Counted from the first letter of the stretch, positions 25,892 through 33,953 are shown. The stretch is 64,000 nucleotides of DNA from Streptomyces alanosinicus (GCF_014650595.1 NZ_BMVG01000010.1:62001-126000), one strand, 5' to 3'. A program made the numbers and translations. The notes: generated by a model from the sequence alone, not told the origin.

Positions 25892-26692
25892 TTACGACCG
25901 TGCGGGCTGGTTGGCGATCAGAAGGGTGACGTCCGCAGGCCGGAACCCCAAACAGGCATAGATGCGGGCGACGGTGTCCTCCGCGTAGGCGAGGAAGACG
26001 GTCCGCTCCCCGTGCTCGCGGGCATGAACGGCCAGGGCCGCCGTGACGGCCGCGGCCAGGCCCTGGCGGCGGGCGATGGGGAGAGTGCCGACGCCGCCGA
26101 TCTCAGTGGTGCCGCCCGCCGGGTGGTAGTGGCCGATGGCGAGGGGGGTGCCGTCCGGGGCAAGGGCGGCCATGAGGGTCTTGTGCCCGGCGCGGATCGT
26201 GGGGCGGACCGCTTCGACCGTGCCGTCCGCGGCCAACTCCTCAGCAGCCGCCGACAGTTGCTCGGGGCCCGCCGGGCCAACAGCGGTGCCCGGCTCGGCG
26301 AAGGCCAGGCGAGGCAGAGCGAGTGCCTTGGGCAGGACCGGATCGTCGGCCGTCAGCACGCGGAGCGTGACACCGTCCGGCAAAGGCTATGAGGGAACCG
26401 GACGGTGCGGGTCGAGGGCCATCAGCGGGCGTTCTTCCACGGGTAGGCCGGCGGCCTCGACACGGGCACGAAGCTCTGGAGCTGCCTCGGCGAGCCACTC
26501 GAATGCCTCCGGCACGCCGAGTTCGCGCTGCCGGGCACGCACCCGGGCGATGTCGGCCGCGGTGATGGTCCCGGATCCCTCTGCGACGGGTTGAGCGTGG
26601 CTCGGGCCGCCGTAGTAAGGGGTTCCTGGTTCCTTTCGCACGAACAGCCGTAGCGGGCCGAGCTCTTCGGCGTCGGCGAACAGCAGGGGCAC
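25892..26692 (-). pseudogene. GNAT acetyltransferase gene interrupted by one in-frame amber codon
   Basis: Read leftward from GTG at 26692, 101 codons encode an N-terminal part (LLFADAEELGPLRLF, VRARQRELGVPEAFEWLAEA, RPLMALDPHRPVPS). Then comes TAG at 26387-26389, and in the same frame PLPDGVTLRVLTADDP and the GNAT domain: GGTTEIGGVGTLPIARRQGL is the acetyl-CoA loop and FLAYAEDTVARIYACLGF the end of the fold. In related Streptomyces proteins the two parts are one polypeptide, so a single base change created the stop. Either the gene is inactive, the second half restarts at TTG 26383, or it is a sequencing error. It lies between two aldo/keto reductase genes. Confidence 0.75.
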
Positions 26693-26727
26693 GCCGCATC
26701 CGAAAATGACCGTCCGGAACGGCTCGG

Positions 26728-27639
26728 TCAGCCGGCGTCGGCCGGCCGCAGCGAGGTGAGGCGTGCCATCTCCTCCTTCGAGAGCCGCAGCGCGCCGGCC
26801 GCCACGTTCTGTGCGAGGTGGCCCAGATCGCCGGTCCCTGGGATCGCCAGCACGTGCGGCCCTTGCTGCAAGGTCCAGGCCAGCCGGACCTGCGCGGGGG
26901 ACGCACCGTGCGCGCGGGCGACGGCGCGCACCTCCTCGCTGTCACCGGGAGCCGGCCCCGCCTCGCGCCCGGGACCGGCGATCGCGAAGAACGGAACGAA
27001 AGCGAGGCCGAGTTCACCGCAGAGTTGGACAAGCGCGCGGTCCTCGCGCGCCGCACCGATCCCGTAGGGGTTCTGCACGCAGACGACCGGGGCGATGGCT
27101 CGGGCCTCGGCCAGTTGCCCGGACGTGACGTTGGAGATGCCGAGGTGGCGGATCAGCCCGGCGTCGCGCAACTCGGCCAACGCTCCGAAGTGCTCGCTGA
27201 TCGATCCGGTCCGTCGGCTCGGTGGCACCCGCAGGTTCACCACGTCCAGGTGATCGCGGCCGAGCTGGCGCAGGTTCTCCTCGACCTGGCCGCGCAACTG
27301 CTCCGGAGCGGCCCACCACCACGCGCCCGAGGGATCGCGGCCCGGCCAGACCTTGGTGGTGATGACCAGGTCCTCCGGGTACGGCGCCAGCGCCCGGTTG
27401 ATCAGCTCGTTGGCGGAGCGCGTCGCGGAGAAGTAGAACGCGGCGGTGTCGATGTGGTTCACGCCGAGTTCGACCGCCCGCCGGAGCACGCCGATCGACT
27501 GCTCGCGGTCACGCGGCACGCCGCGGTCGAAGGGCGCGGTGCCCGTCAGGCGCATCGCGCCGAACCCGACACGGTTGACCGTCAGGTCGCCGAGCTGCCA
27601 CGTCCCGGTGGCTGCTGGGGTGTTCGTCTGTGGGCTCAT
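26728..27639 (-). CDS. Aldo/keto reductase, second paralogue
   Basis: The 303-residue protein matches the reductase at 24816 along its whole length. NHIDTAAFYFSATRSANELI has the catalytic Asp and Tyr, LVITTKVWPGRD the Lys, and LDVVNLRVPP again lacks the usual His. PGTGDLGHLAQNVAAGALRL is the cofactor-binding end. The ATG at 27639 is chosen over upstream in-frame codons because GAGGAGAG lies about eight bases before it. Upstream is a strong terminator-like hairpin that overlaps a short reading frame. The GNAT remnant begins 36 bases after its stop, so the two were probably co-transcribed. Confidence 0.88.
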   Translation of the reverse strand: MSPQTNTPAATGTWQLGDLTVNRVGFGAMRLTGTAPFDRGVPRDREQSIGVLRRAVELGVNHIDTAAFYFSATRSANELINRALAPYPEDLVITTKVWPGRDPSGAWWWAAPEQLRGQVEENLRQLGRDHLDVVNLRVPPSRRTGSISEHFGALAELRDAGLIRHLGISNVTSGQLAEARAIAPVVCVQNPYGIGAAREDRALVQLCGELGLAFVPFFAIAGPGREAGPAPGDSEEVRAVARAHGASPAQVRLAWTLQQGPHVLAIPGTGDLGHLAQNVAAGALRLSKEEMARLTSLRPADAG

Positions 27640-27766
27640 GACATGGCTCTCCTCTTGCGGGCTGGGAAACGAGGAACCGACGGGTGGGCGCGGCGGGTTC
27701 AGGCCGCTCGGCGGGGCATGCGCCTCACGACGGGCCCGCCAGTGCCGGGGCACGGCCCCGAGCATG

Positions 27767-27809
27767 AAAAAAGCCTCCCCGGCGGATCGGAATCCGCGCC
27801 GAGAAGGCT
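27767..27809 (-). terminator. Intrinsic terminator or leader attenuator upstream of the aldo/keto reductase
   Basis: On the leftward transcript an AGCCT...AGGCT stem with an inner ATCCGC/GCGGAT stem is followed by six U. It lies 130 bases before the reductase start. A TAGAAT box (near 27830) could be a -10 just upstream, and an ATG inside it starts a frame MPASRRAFSARIPIRRGGFF that runs through the hairpin. It is a terminator in form. Whether it ends the LysR remnant transcript or attenuates the reductase gene cannot be decided here. Confidence 0.6.
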
Positions 27810-27879
27810 CTCCTGCTGGCAGGCATTCTAGCAGGGGGGCGGCCAGGGGTGTCCGCCGGTAGGTCATCGGATACGGGGG

Positions 27880-28160
27880 CTGCGGGGGCCGGTGTCCCCG
27901 TGGTGGAGGGAGAGAAGTCGGCGGTGATCAGCTGGGTGCGCTCATCGGCGGCGGTGGCCATGAAGCCGACCCGTAGCGTGCGTGCGGCACGGGCCATGGC
28001 GCCTCAAATGACGTGCAGCGCACGCTCCCAAGCGGTCGGTACGGCGGCGGATCTGCTTCGTCAGCGCGGGTTGCGAGAGGTAAAGCCGCTCCGCGGCCCG
28101 CTGGACCCCTCGGCGTTCGCGGCGATGAACTCCCGCAGTGGGGTCGCCGGGCTGGTAGTG
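27880..28160 (-). pseudogene. Decayed LysR family regulator
   Basis: Pieces of a LysR protein appear in order but in different frames on the minus strand. LREFIAANAEG is the first helix (near 28130). RAAERLYLSQPALTKQIRR is the helix-turn-helix (near 28080). ARAARTLRVGFMATAADERT is the start of the effector domain (near 27975). At least two frameshifts and a deletion lie between them, and most of the effector domain is gone. It once stood beside the HxlR gene and the aldo/keto reductase, which it may have controlled. Confidence 0.65.
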
Positions 28161-28168
28161 CAAGGCGG

Positions 28169-28582
28169 TCAGGCCGTGACCGGTTGTACCTCCTGGGCGG
28201 CTCGCGCGTCGTAGGTGTCGCGGGCGTCCAGGACGGCGTTGATGTTCTCCTCGGACCAGGCGCGGATCGCGTGCATCAGCGCGGTGACGCTCTCGCCCAG
28301 TTCCGTGGCCGCGTACTCGACCTTCGGCGGAATGGTCGGGTAGACCGTGCGGGTGACGAGGCCGTCCCGCTCCAGGGTGCGCAGGGTCTGGGTGAGCATC
28401 TTCTGGGTGATGCCGTCGAGGCGGCGCCGCAGCTCGCCGAAGCGCATCGGGCCGCCGGACAGTGCGCCCATGACCAGCATGGTCCACTTGTTGGCGAGTA
28501 CGTCCAGGATCTGGCGGGAGGGGCAGGCGGCCAGATAGGCATCCGCGCCGCCGTAGAAGCGCAGGTTGTCGATAGTACCCAT
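28169..28582 (-). CDS. HxlR family transcriptional regulator
   Basis: The 137-residue protein has the HxlR winged helix: CPSRQILDVLANKWTMLVMG, then FGELRRRLDGITQKMLTQTL (recognition helix) and RTLERDGLVTRTVYP (wing). The conserved Cys before the first helix (AACPS) is a redox or electrophile sensor in several family members. It is divergent from a quinone reductase gene 94 bases away. That arrangement matches the QorR/QorA-type redox-responsive pairs. A dyad touches its own start codon, so it probably represses itself and the reductase. Confidence 0.88.
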   Translation of the reverse strand: MGTIDNLRFYGGADAYLAACPSRQILDVLANKWTMLVMGALSGGPMRFGELRRRLDGITQKMLTQTLRTLERDGLVTRTVYPTIPPKVEYAATELGESVTALMHAIRAWSEENINAVLDARDTYDARAAQEVQPVTA

Positions 28583-28600
28583 GAGGTACCTATATACCTC
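28583..28600. promoter_or_regulatory. Putative HxlR operator
   Basis: GAGGTA and TACCTC form an inverted repeat around CCTATA, directly next to the ATG of the HxlR gene (28582). The AT-rich centre TATATA could be the -10 region of either divergent promoter, so a bound repressor would block both (inference). Confidence 0.55.
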
Positions 28601-28676
28601 TGAAGTGCCTTCTGTTCAACAGATACCGCCGCGCCGAGGATAGGGACATCCAGAAAGGCCCCCTGAACAGGAGTGC

Positions 28677-29624
28677 ATGACGATGCGTGCGATCACCCAG
28701 AAGTCCTTCGGCGGTTCCGAGGTGCTGGAGCTCGTCGACGACGCGCCCGAGCCGACACCCGGACCGACGCAGGTGCTGGTCCGGGTCAAGGCGACCAGCG
28801 TGAACCCTGTGGAGCTGTTCGTCCGCTCCGGCGCCTTCCCGTTGCTGGGCGAGCCGCCCTTCGTCCTGGGCTGGGACGTCTCCGGGGTGGTGGAGCAGGT
28901 CGATCCGGGTGTGCACCGGTTCAAGGTCGGTGACGAGGTCTACGGGATGCCCTACTTCCCGGCTGCGGCCGGGGCGAACGCCGAGTATCTGGTCGCCCCC
29001 GCACGGCAGTTGGCTCGCAAGCCCGCGGGGATCAGCCATGAGGAGGCCGCTGCGCTGCCGCTGGTCGGCCTGACCGCCTGGCACGCACTGGTGGAGATCG
29101 CACAGCTGCGGCCCGGGCAACGGGTACTGATCCACGGCGCGGGCGGCGGGCTCGGGCACGTCGCGGTGCAGTTGGCCAAGCACCTCGGCGCGGAGGTGAT
29201 CGGCACGGCGAGCGCGGCCAAGCACGACTTCCTGCGCGGGCTGGGTGCGGACCAGCTGATCGACTATCGGACCCAGGACTACACCGAGGTGCTCCGGGAC
29301 GCGCCGGTGGACGTGGTGCTGGAGACCCTGGGCGGTGGGAACGCCGAGCGTTCCTTCGGTGTGCTGCGGCAGGGCGGAGTGCTGGTGACGGCGGTGGAGC
29401 GGCTCAGCACCACCCTGCCCGGGCTGGCGGAGCGGTCCGGCGTACGCTTCGCGGCGGTCGGCGTGGAGCCGGACCCGGCCGGCCTGGAGGCACTGACCGA
29501 GCTGGTCGAGGCGGGGAGTCTTCGGGTGCACCTCCAGCAGGTGTTCCCGCTGGAGAAGTTGTCCGAGGCGCACGAGGTACTGGGTGCCGGCGGCGTGCAG
29601 GGCAAGCTTGCGATCACGGTCTGA
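28677..29624 (+). CDS. NADP-dependent oxidoreductase (quinone reductase, MDR superfamily)
   Basis: The 315-residue protein is a zinc-free medium-chain reductase. Its N-terminal GroES-like domain has VRVKATSVNPVELFVRSGAF and FVLGWDVSGVVEQVDPGVHR. The Rossmann domain has GQRVLIHGAGGGLGHVAVQL, binding NADPH, and VDVVLETLGGG. Zinc-ligand cysteines are absent, which fits quinone or enone reduction. It has a divergent HxlR gene next to it, so it is probably induced by quinones or other electrophiles. An ATG six bases downstream is an alternative start; GGAG lies upstream of both. Confidence 0.88.
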   Translation: MTMRAITQKSFGGSEVLELVDDAPEPTPGPTQVLVRVKATSVNPVELFVRSGAFPLLGEPPFVLGWDVSGVVEQVDPGVHRFKVGDEVYGMPYFPAAAGANAEYLVAPARQLARKPAGISHEEAAALPLVGLTAWHALVEIAQLRPGQRVLIHGAGGGLGHVAVQLAKHLGAEVIGTASAAKHDFLRGLGADQLIDYRTQDYTEVLRDAPVDVVLETLGGGNAERSFGVLRQGGVLVTAVERLSTTLPGLAERSGVRFAAVGVEPDPAGLEALTELVEAGSLRVHLQQVFPLEKLSEAHEVLGAGGVQGKLAITV

Positions 29625-29641
29625 AGGATCGTGTGAGGTGA

Positions 29642-29712
29642 TCAGGCGGCGGCGTCCTCCCGCCGGCGGGCCTGAGCGGATGCGACGAGCTTGAACATCA
29701 TCGCAAGTGCTG
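29642..29712 (-). pseudogene. Possible transposase C-terminal remnant
   Basis: Read leftward, this gives LAMMFKLVASAQARRREDAA and a stop. It resembles the C-terminal stretch of IS256-type transposases (a MMFKL-x-SAQ-x-R pattern). The match is about 20 residues long and there are no inverted ends, so this is tentative. Confidence 0.25.
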
Positions 29713-29750
29713 CATCCGGGCTGCCGGCGCTGCGGCCGAGCCGGGCGTGG

Positions 29751-31142
29751 TCAGCCTGCCGGCAGGATGACCACGAACCGTGCCCCCGGCCCGTACCCCG
29801 GGTCGTAGGTCACCTCGCCCCCTGCTGACCTGGCCAGACGCCGGGCGAGCGGCAGGCCGAGGCCCGCTCCGCCGTGCCCGTCCCCGGGGTCGGCCCGCCG
29901 GCCCGGCTGGAAGAGCGACTCCGTGAAGGCCGTGGGCACGCCGGGGCCGTCGTCCGTGACCCCGATCCGTATGCAGCCGTCCGACCGGGACGCGGCGAGC
30001 GTGACCGTCGTACGGGCATAGCGCACCGCGTTGGCCAGCAGGGGGCTGACGATTCGTTCGAGAAGTGCCGGCTGCACTCCGGCCGTGAGCGGTACCCGTC
30101 CGTCCGGGACGATGACGCGCACCGCGCCGGGGGCGTCCGTGTGTGCGGCCAGCCGGCGCAGTACCGTCGGCGCGTCGGCGGTGCCGGGGGCCGAGGGCAT
30201 GCCCTCGCGGGCCTCGTCCAGCAGCGTGTCGCAGATGGTGCGCATCGACTGCGCGGCCTCCGCCACGACCTCGTACGAGGCCCGGGTCTCGGCCTCGGAG
30301 CGCGGGCGGGCCCGCCACCAGTCCAGCTCGGCGACGATCCGGCTGAGCGGGGTGCGCAGTTCGTGCGACAGCTCGCCGGTCAGCTGCCGCTCATGCCGCA
30401 GCACCGCCCGGATCCGGTCCAGCAGGGAGTCCAACGAGGCGCCCAGCGCGGCCAGTTCGGCCGGCCGGCCCCGCCCCGCGAAACGTTCCTCGGACGCCAC
30501 GGCGCTCCACTGCGTGGCCTGGTCCGTCATGGCCCGCACCGGCCGCAGCGCCCGCCCCACCGCCAGCCGGGTCAGCGCGTAGGTGCAGACGAGCATCACC
30601 GCGTCCAGCGCCAGTGAACCGAGCAGCAGCGTCCGGGCCGAACTGCGGTAGGGCGCGAGGTCGAGCGCCGTGACCACGGTGGCCCGCGCCGCCGCCCCCG
30701 GCACCGGGTGCGCGCACAGCCGTACCGTGTCGGGGCCGCCCACCGTGCGGCAGCCGCGCCGGCCCTCGGCGGCAGGCGGCTCGGCGGCCAGGGCGTCGGC
30801 GGCACGGGTGAGCGCATCGGAGCCGGCCGGCGGCTGCTCCAGCAGGCGGCCGTCGGCGTAGATCCACGCGTTGGTGTCCAGGAGCCGATCGCCCGAGGTC
30901 TCCAGCACCCGCACCCGGTCGTCCCGGACGTCGACGGTCGTGGCGACCGCCGCCGCGCGGGTGCGCAGTTCGTCGTCCGCCTCCCGCTCCAGGCGATGGC
31001 GGACCACGGTGTTGAAGACCACGGTCAGGATCAGCATCAGCAGCGCGGCCGTGGTCAGCGCGACCAGGGAGAGCCGGCCGCGCAGGGTGCGCGGCCGGAG
31101 GCGGGCGAGGCAGGGGAGGAGGGGACGGCGGGGGAGACTCAT
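29751..31142 (-). CDS. Sensor histidine kinase
   Basis: The 463-residue protein has two membrane segments (residues about 22-45 and 170-192) around a 125-residue extracytoplasmic sensor region with a Cys pair (RGCRT and RLCAH). A HAMP domain follows, then the DHp domain with GELSHELRTPLSRIVAELDW, the phospho-acceptor being His260. The ATP-binding domain has RIVSPLLANAVRYARTTV (N box), GVTDDGPGVP (G1) and GGAGLGLPLARRLA (G2). Its ATG overlaps the response regulator stop (ATGA), so the two are translated together. It is the last gene of the dedA operon and probably reads an envelope state. Confidence 0.9.
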   Translation of the reverse strand: MSLPRRPLLPCLARLRPRTLRGRLSLVALTTAALLMLILTVVFNTVVRHRLEREADDELRTRAAAVATTVDVRDDRVRVLETSGDRLLDTNAWIYADGRLLEQPPAGSDALTRAADALAAEPPAAEGRRGCRTVGGPDTVRLCAHPVPGAAARATVVTALDLAPYRSSARTLLLGSLALDAVMLVCTYALTRLAVGRALRPVRAMTDQATQWSAVASEERFAGRGRPAELAALGASLDSLLDRIRAVLRHERQLTGELSHELRTPLSRIVAELDWWRARPRSEAETRASYEVVAEAAQSMRTICDTLLDEAREGMPSAPGTADAPTVLRRLAAHTDAPGAVRVIVPDGRVPLTAGVQPALLERIVSPLLANAVRYARTTVTLAASRSDGCIRIGVTDDGPGVPTAFTESLFQPGRRADPGDGHGGAGLGLPLARRLARSAGGEVTYDPGYGPGARFVVILPAG

Positions 31143-31810
31143 GTCAGGCGGTGGCCGATGCCGCGGGCGGTGGCGATGGTCAGCTCGCTGCCGGCGGCGC
31201 GCAGCTTGCGGCGCAGCCGGGTCAGATACTGGTCGAGCGTGTTGTCGCTGACGTGTGCTCCCTCCGGCCAGCCCGCGCGGAGCAGATCGCGGCGGCGCAC
31301 CAGCTCCCCGCCGGCCGCGGTGAGCGCCGCCAGCAGCCGGAACTCCGTCGGAGTGAGGTCGACGCGGCTGCCGTGCACGGTGGCGCTGTGCCGGACGCCG
31401 TCGAGCACCAGTCCGCCCGCCGAGACGGCGGTGGCGGTGACCGGCGGCGCCGCCCGGCGCAGCGCGGCCCGCAGCCGCGCGGTCAGCTCGGCGAGGTGGA
31501 ACGGCTTGGGCAGATAGTCGTCGCCGCCGGCCGAGAAGCCGGACAGCCGGTCGGCCAGTCCGTGCCGTGCGGTCAGGAAGATCACCGGGCCGAGGAAGCC
31601 GTTGGCGCGCATGGCCTGGCAGACGTCACGGCCGTCGGCGTCGGGCAGCCCGACGTCCAGCACGGTGGCGGCCACGTCCGCCGTCGCCAGCCGCAGCGCG
31701 GTGGCGCCGTCCGGGGCGACCACCGTGTCGAACTCCTCGTCGTGCAGACCACGGCGCAGCACGTCACGCAGGGCGTGATCGTCCTCGACGATGAGGATCC
31801 TGGGGCGCAT
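31139..31810 (-). CDS. OmpR-type response regulator
   Basis: The 223-residue protein has a receiver domain with the acidic pair in RILIVEDDHALRDV, phospho-acceptor Asp52 in VLDVGLPDADG, Thr in FLTARHG and Lys in YLPKPFHLAELTARL. The C-terminal winged helix is of the OmpR/PhoB kind (LTPTEFRLLAALTAAGGELV and SDNTLDQYLTRLRRKLRAAG). GGTGGAG precedes the ATG, and the stop of the PAP2 gene is one base away. The histidine kinase overlaps downstream. The neighbouring targets are likely the lipid phosphatase and DedA genes of the same operon (inference). Confidence 0.92.
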   Translation of the reverse strand: MRPRILIVEDDHALRDVLRRGLHDEEFDTVVAPDGATALRLATADVAATVLDVGLPDADGRDVCQAMRANGFLGPVIFLTARHGLADRLSGFSAGGDDYLPKPFHLAELTARLRAALRRAAPPVTATAVSAGGLVLDGVRHSATVHGSRVDLTPTEFRLLAALTAAGGELVRRRDLLRAGWPEGAHVSDNTLDQYLTRLRRKLRAAGSELTIATARGIGHRLT

Positions 31811-31811
31811 C

Positions 31812-32519
31812 TCACTCCACCTGTCTGTCGGCCGTATCGCTCGGGCGGGGTGTGCCCGGCTCCGGGGCACACGGGACGTGGTGCGCGGGCAGCCAGCGGG
31901 CGAGCGCGCCGACGCAGACACCGAGCCAGCCGGCGGCGAGCAGCCAGCCGCCGACGACATCACTGAACCAGTGCACACCCAGGAAGACCCGGGTCAGCCC
32001 GACCCCCGCCGCCCAGCAGGCGACCAGCACGCACAGCGTGGTCCGGCCGCGCGGGGAGCGCAGGCACAGGGCGGCGATCAGCAGCCCGGCCGTCAGTGCG
32101 GATGTGGTGGTGTGACCGGAGGGGAACGACCAGCCGGAGGCCTGCGTCTGCCAGTCCTGCCCCGGCGGCCGGGCCCTGCCGACCAGCTCCATCATGCCGA
32201 GGCGCACCGCCTGGCCCGCACCGAGGCAGAGCATGCCGAGCGGCACGGCCACCAGCCGCCGGCGCGCGCCGCGGACCGCGATCAGCCCGGCCACGGCCAC
32301 CATCACGTACGGCACGACGCCCGTGCCCGTGGCGGTCAGCCCGCGGGCCAGCGCCACCGTCACCGGCGTGCGGTGCCCTACGGACCAGGACAGCAGGCCC
32401 TGGTCCAGATAGAGCGGGCCGCCCTGGTCGCTCACCAGCACCGCGGCCAGGACCGCGAACGCCATCCAGCCGGCGAGCGCCAGCGTGCCGGCCGGCTCCG
32501 TGACCCTGCCGCGGTTCAT
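31812..32519 (-). CDS. PAP2 family lipid phosphatase
   Basis: The 235-residue protein is an integral membrane phosphatase with about six segments. The signature is complete: LVGRARPPGQ as the KxxxxxxRP-like part, SFPSGHTTTSALTAGLLIA with the first catalytic His, and TRVFLGVHWFSDVVGGWLLA with R-x5-H-x3-D. Such enzymes hydrolyse lipid phosphates, for example phosphatidylglycerol phosphate or undecaprenyl pyrophosphate, on the outer face of the membrane. It overlaps the preceding PAP2 gene by four bases and touches the response regulator gene. The acidic C-terminal tail is not conserved in the family. Confidence 0.88.
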   Translation of the reverse strand: MNRGRVTEPAGTLALAGWMAFAVLAAVLVSDQGGPLYLDQGLLSWSVGHRTPVTVALARGLTATGTGVVPYVMVAVAGLIAVRGARRRLVAVPLGMLCLGAGQAVRLGMMELVGRARPPGQDWQTQASGWSFPSGHTTTSALTAGLLIAALCLRSPRGRTTLCVLVACWAAGVGLTRVFLGVHWFSDVVGGWLLAAGWLGVCVGALARWLPAHHVPCAPEPGTPRPSDTADRQVE

Positions 32520-33118
32520 GACACCAGCAGCGGGCGCAGCCGGGTGTCCGAAAGCCGCTTGGGCAGATCCTCCGGCAGCCGGCCCAGGGCGGTCATCGCG
32601 ACGTACGCCAGGGCCGCGCCGACCGCCGCCCCCGCGGCGACGTCGTGCGGATAGTGCACTCCGACCCATACCCGGGACGCCCCCATGGCGCCCGCGCACA
32701 CGGCCGCCACCGTGCCCAGCCGCCGGGAGACGAAGAACAGCGCCACCGCCGCCGCGAAGGCGATCGTGGCGTGATTGCTCGGGAACGACCAGTCCCCGCG
32801 CGCCGGGCACGCCTCCAGCGTGCGGAAGGCCAGGCCCCGGCAGGGCCGGTCCTCCCGCACGAGCAGCTTCAGTACGGAGTCCGCGGCGAAGGACGCCACC
32901 ACGACCAGCGGTACGGCCAGCGCCGTGACGGCCGCCTGCGCCCCCGCCCGGCGGGCCCGCCACCAGCCGACGAGCATGAGCAGCGCGAACACCGCCGTCC
33001 CGTACGCCGACCACACCGCCACCAGGCCGTCCAGCCAGGCGGGGGAGTGGCGGGCGAGGTCCACCACGTATCGGTACAGCGGCCCGTCCACCGACGAACC
33101 GGAGAGCGCCAGGAACAT
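32516..33118 (-). CDS. PAP2 family lipid phosphatase (BcrC-like)
   Basis: The 200-residue membrane protein has the full PAP2 signature: KLLVREDRPCRG (K-x6-RP), SFPSNHATIAFAAAVALFFV with the catalytic His, and SRVWVGVHYPHDVAAGAAVG with R-x5-H-x3-D. The PSNH form and the short length fit undecaprenyl-pyrophosphate phosphatases of the BcrC group, which recycle the wall lipid carrier and give bacitracin resistance. It overlaps the dedA stop (ATGA) and the next PAP2 gene. Confidence 0.88.
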   Translation of the reverse strand: MFLALSGSSVDGPLYRYVVDLARHSPAWLDGLVAVWSAYGTAVFALLMLVGWWRARRAGAQAAVTALAVPLVVVASFAADSVLKLLVREDRPCRGLAFRTLEACPARGDWSFPSNHATIAFAAAVALFFVSRRLGTVAAVCAGAMGASRVWVGVHYPHDVAAGAAVGAALAYVAMTALGRLPEDLPKRLSDTRLRPLLVS

Positions 33119-33777
33119 CAGCGGGCTTCCTTCGCGGCCCGGCGGGAGCGCAGGACCTCGGCGGCAACGGGGATCAGCGAGACGGCCACGATCAGCGCGA
33201 TCACCGGCAGCAGATACTGGTCGACGTTCGGGATCGAGGAGCCGAGCGCGTATCCGCCGAGGGTGAGACCGAGGCTCCACACGAGCCCGCCCGCCACCTG
33301 CCAGAGGGTGAAGGTGCCGGCCGGCACGCCGAGCGCGCCCGCCATCGGGTTCAGCACCGTGCGCACCACCGGCACGAAGCGGGCCAGCACGATCGCCTTC
33401 GCGTGGCCGTAGCGCTCCAGCAGTTCCTCGGCGCGCTGGGCGCCCTCGCGCAGCTTCGCCGAGCGGGTGCGGGCGAGCAGCGCGCCGCCCGCCTTGCGGC
33501 CGATCAGGAAACCGCACTGCGAGCCGGCCAGCGCCCCGACGGCCGCCGAGACCAGCAGCGGACCGAGGGAGAGGTGCACCGTGCCGGTCGCGGACCCGGT
33601 GCACAGCAGGCCCGCCGTGAACAGCAGGGAGTCCCCGGGCAGGAAGAACCCGATCAGCAGGCCCGTCTCCGCGAAGAGCACCACGCCGACGCCGAGCACG
33701 CCGAAGGTGGCGAGCAGGGAGTGGGCGTCGAGCACATTGACCGCGAGCTGCGCTGCCAGGTGGGGGGAAGCGGCCAT
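33118..33777 (-). CDS. DedA family membrane protein
   Basis: The 219-residue protein is a DedA/SNARE-associated (VTT) membrane protein. GLLIGFFLPGDSLLFTAGLL is the re-entrant loop and ARFVPVVRTVLNPMAGALGV the second conserved loop, with Arg residues needed in other family members. Some DedA proteins translocate undecaprenyl phosphate. Here it is the first gene of an operon with two PAP2 phosphatases, which makes a lipid-carrier recycling unit: DedA moves the carrier and PAP2 dephosphorylates it (inference). TACA/TGTA dyads lie 55-85 bases upstream. Confidence 0.88.
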   Translation of the reverse strand: MAASPHLAAQLAVNVLDAHSLLATFGVLGVGVVLFAETGLLIGFFLPGDSLLFTAGLLCTGSATGTVHLSLGPLLVSAAVGALAGSQCGFLIGRKAGGALLARTRSAKLREGAQRAEELLERYGHAKAIVLARFVPVVRTVLNPMAGALGVPAGTFTLWQVAGGLVWSLGLTLGGYALGSSIPNVDQYLLPVIALIVAVSLIPVAAEVLRSRRAAKEAR

Positions 33778-33828
33778 CGCCGTACGCCCTTTCCATCGAC
33801 TTGCGTCGACTTCCTCGACAAGATCCGA

Positions 33829-33863
33829 CTACACATTTGTAGACGGTCTACCGGACTGTAGAC
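33829..33863. promoter_or_regulatory. Two BlaI-type dyads upstream of dedA
   Basis: CTACA-CATT-TGTAG (33829-33842) and GTCTAC-CGGACT-GTAGAC (33846-33863) are adjacent inverted repeats with the same TACA/TGTA halves as the palindrome beside the BlaI gene at 21980. They precede the dedA operon (start 33777, leftward) and could bind BlaI or another family member. Confidence 0.6.
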
Positions 33864-33953
33864 GAACGGAGAGTGGCGATCGTTCCCGGGCTTTGCCTTG
33901 TCATTACCGCTTTATGACCAACGGACTACATGGCCGTCGTCATGATGGTCCGC

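Noticed and set aside
29642..29712. A complete insertion sequence here
   Set aside because: Only about 20 residues resemble a transposase end, and no inverted ends or target duplication were found.
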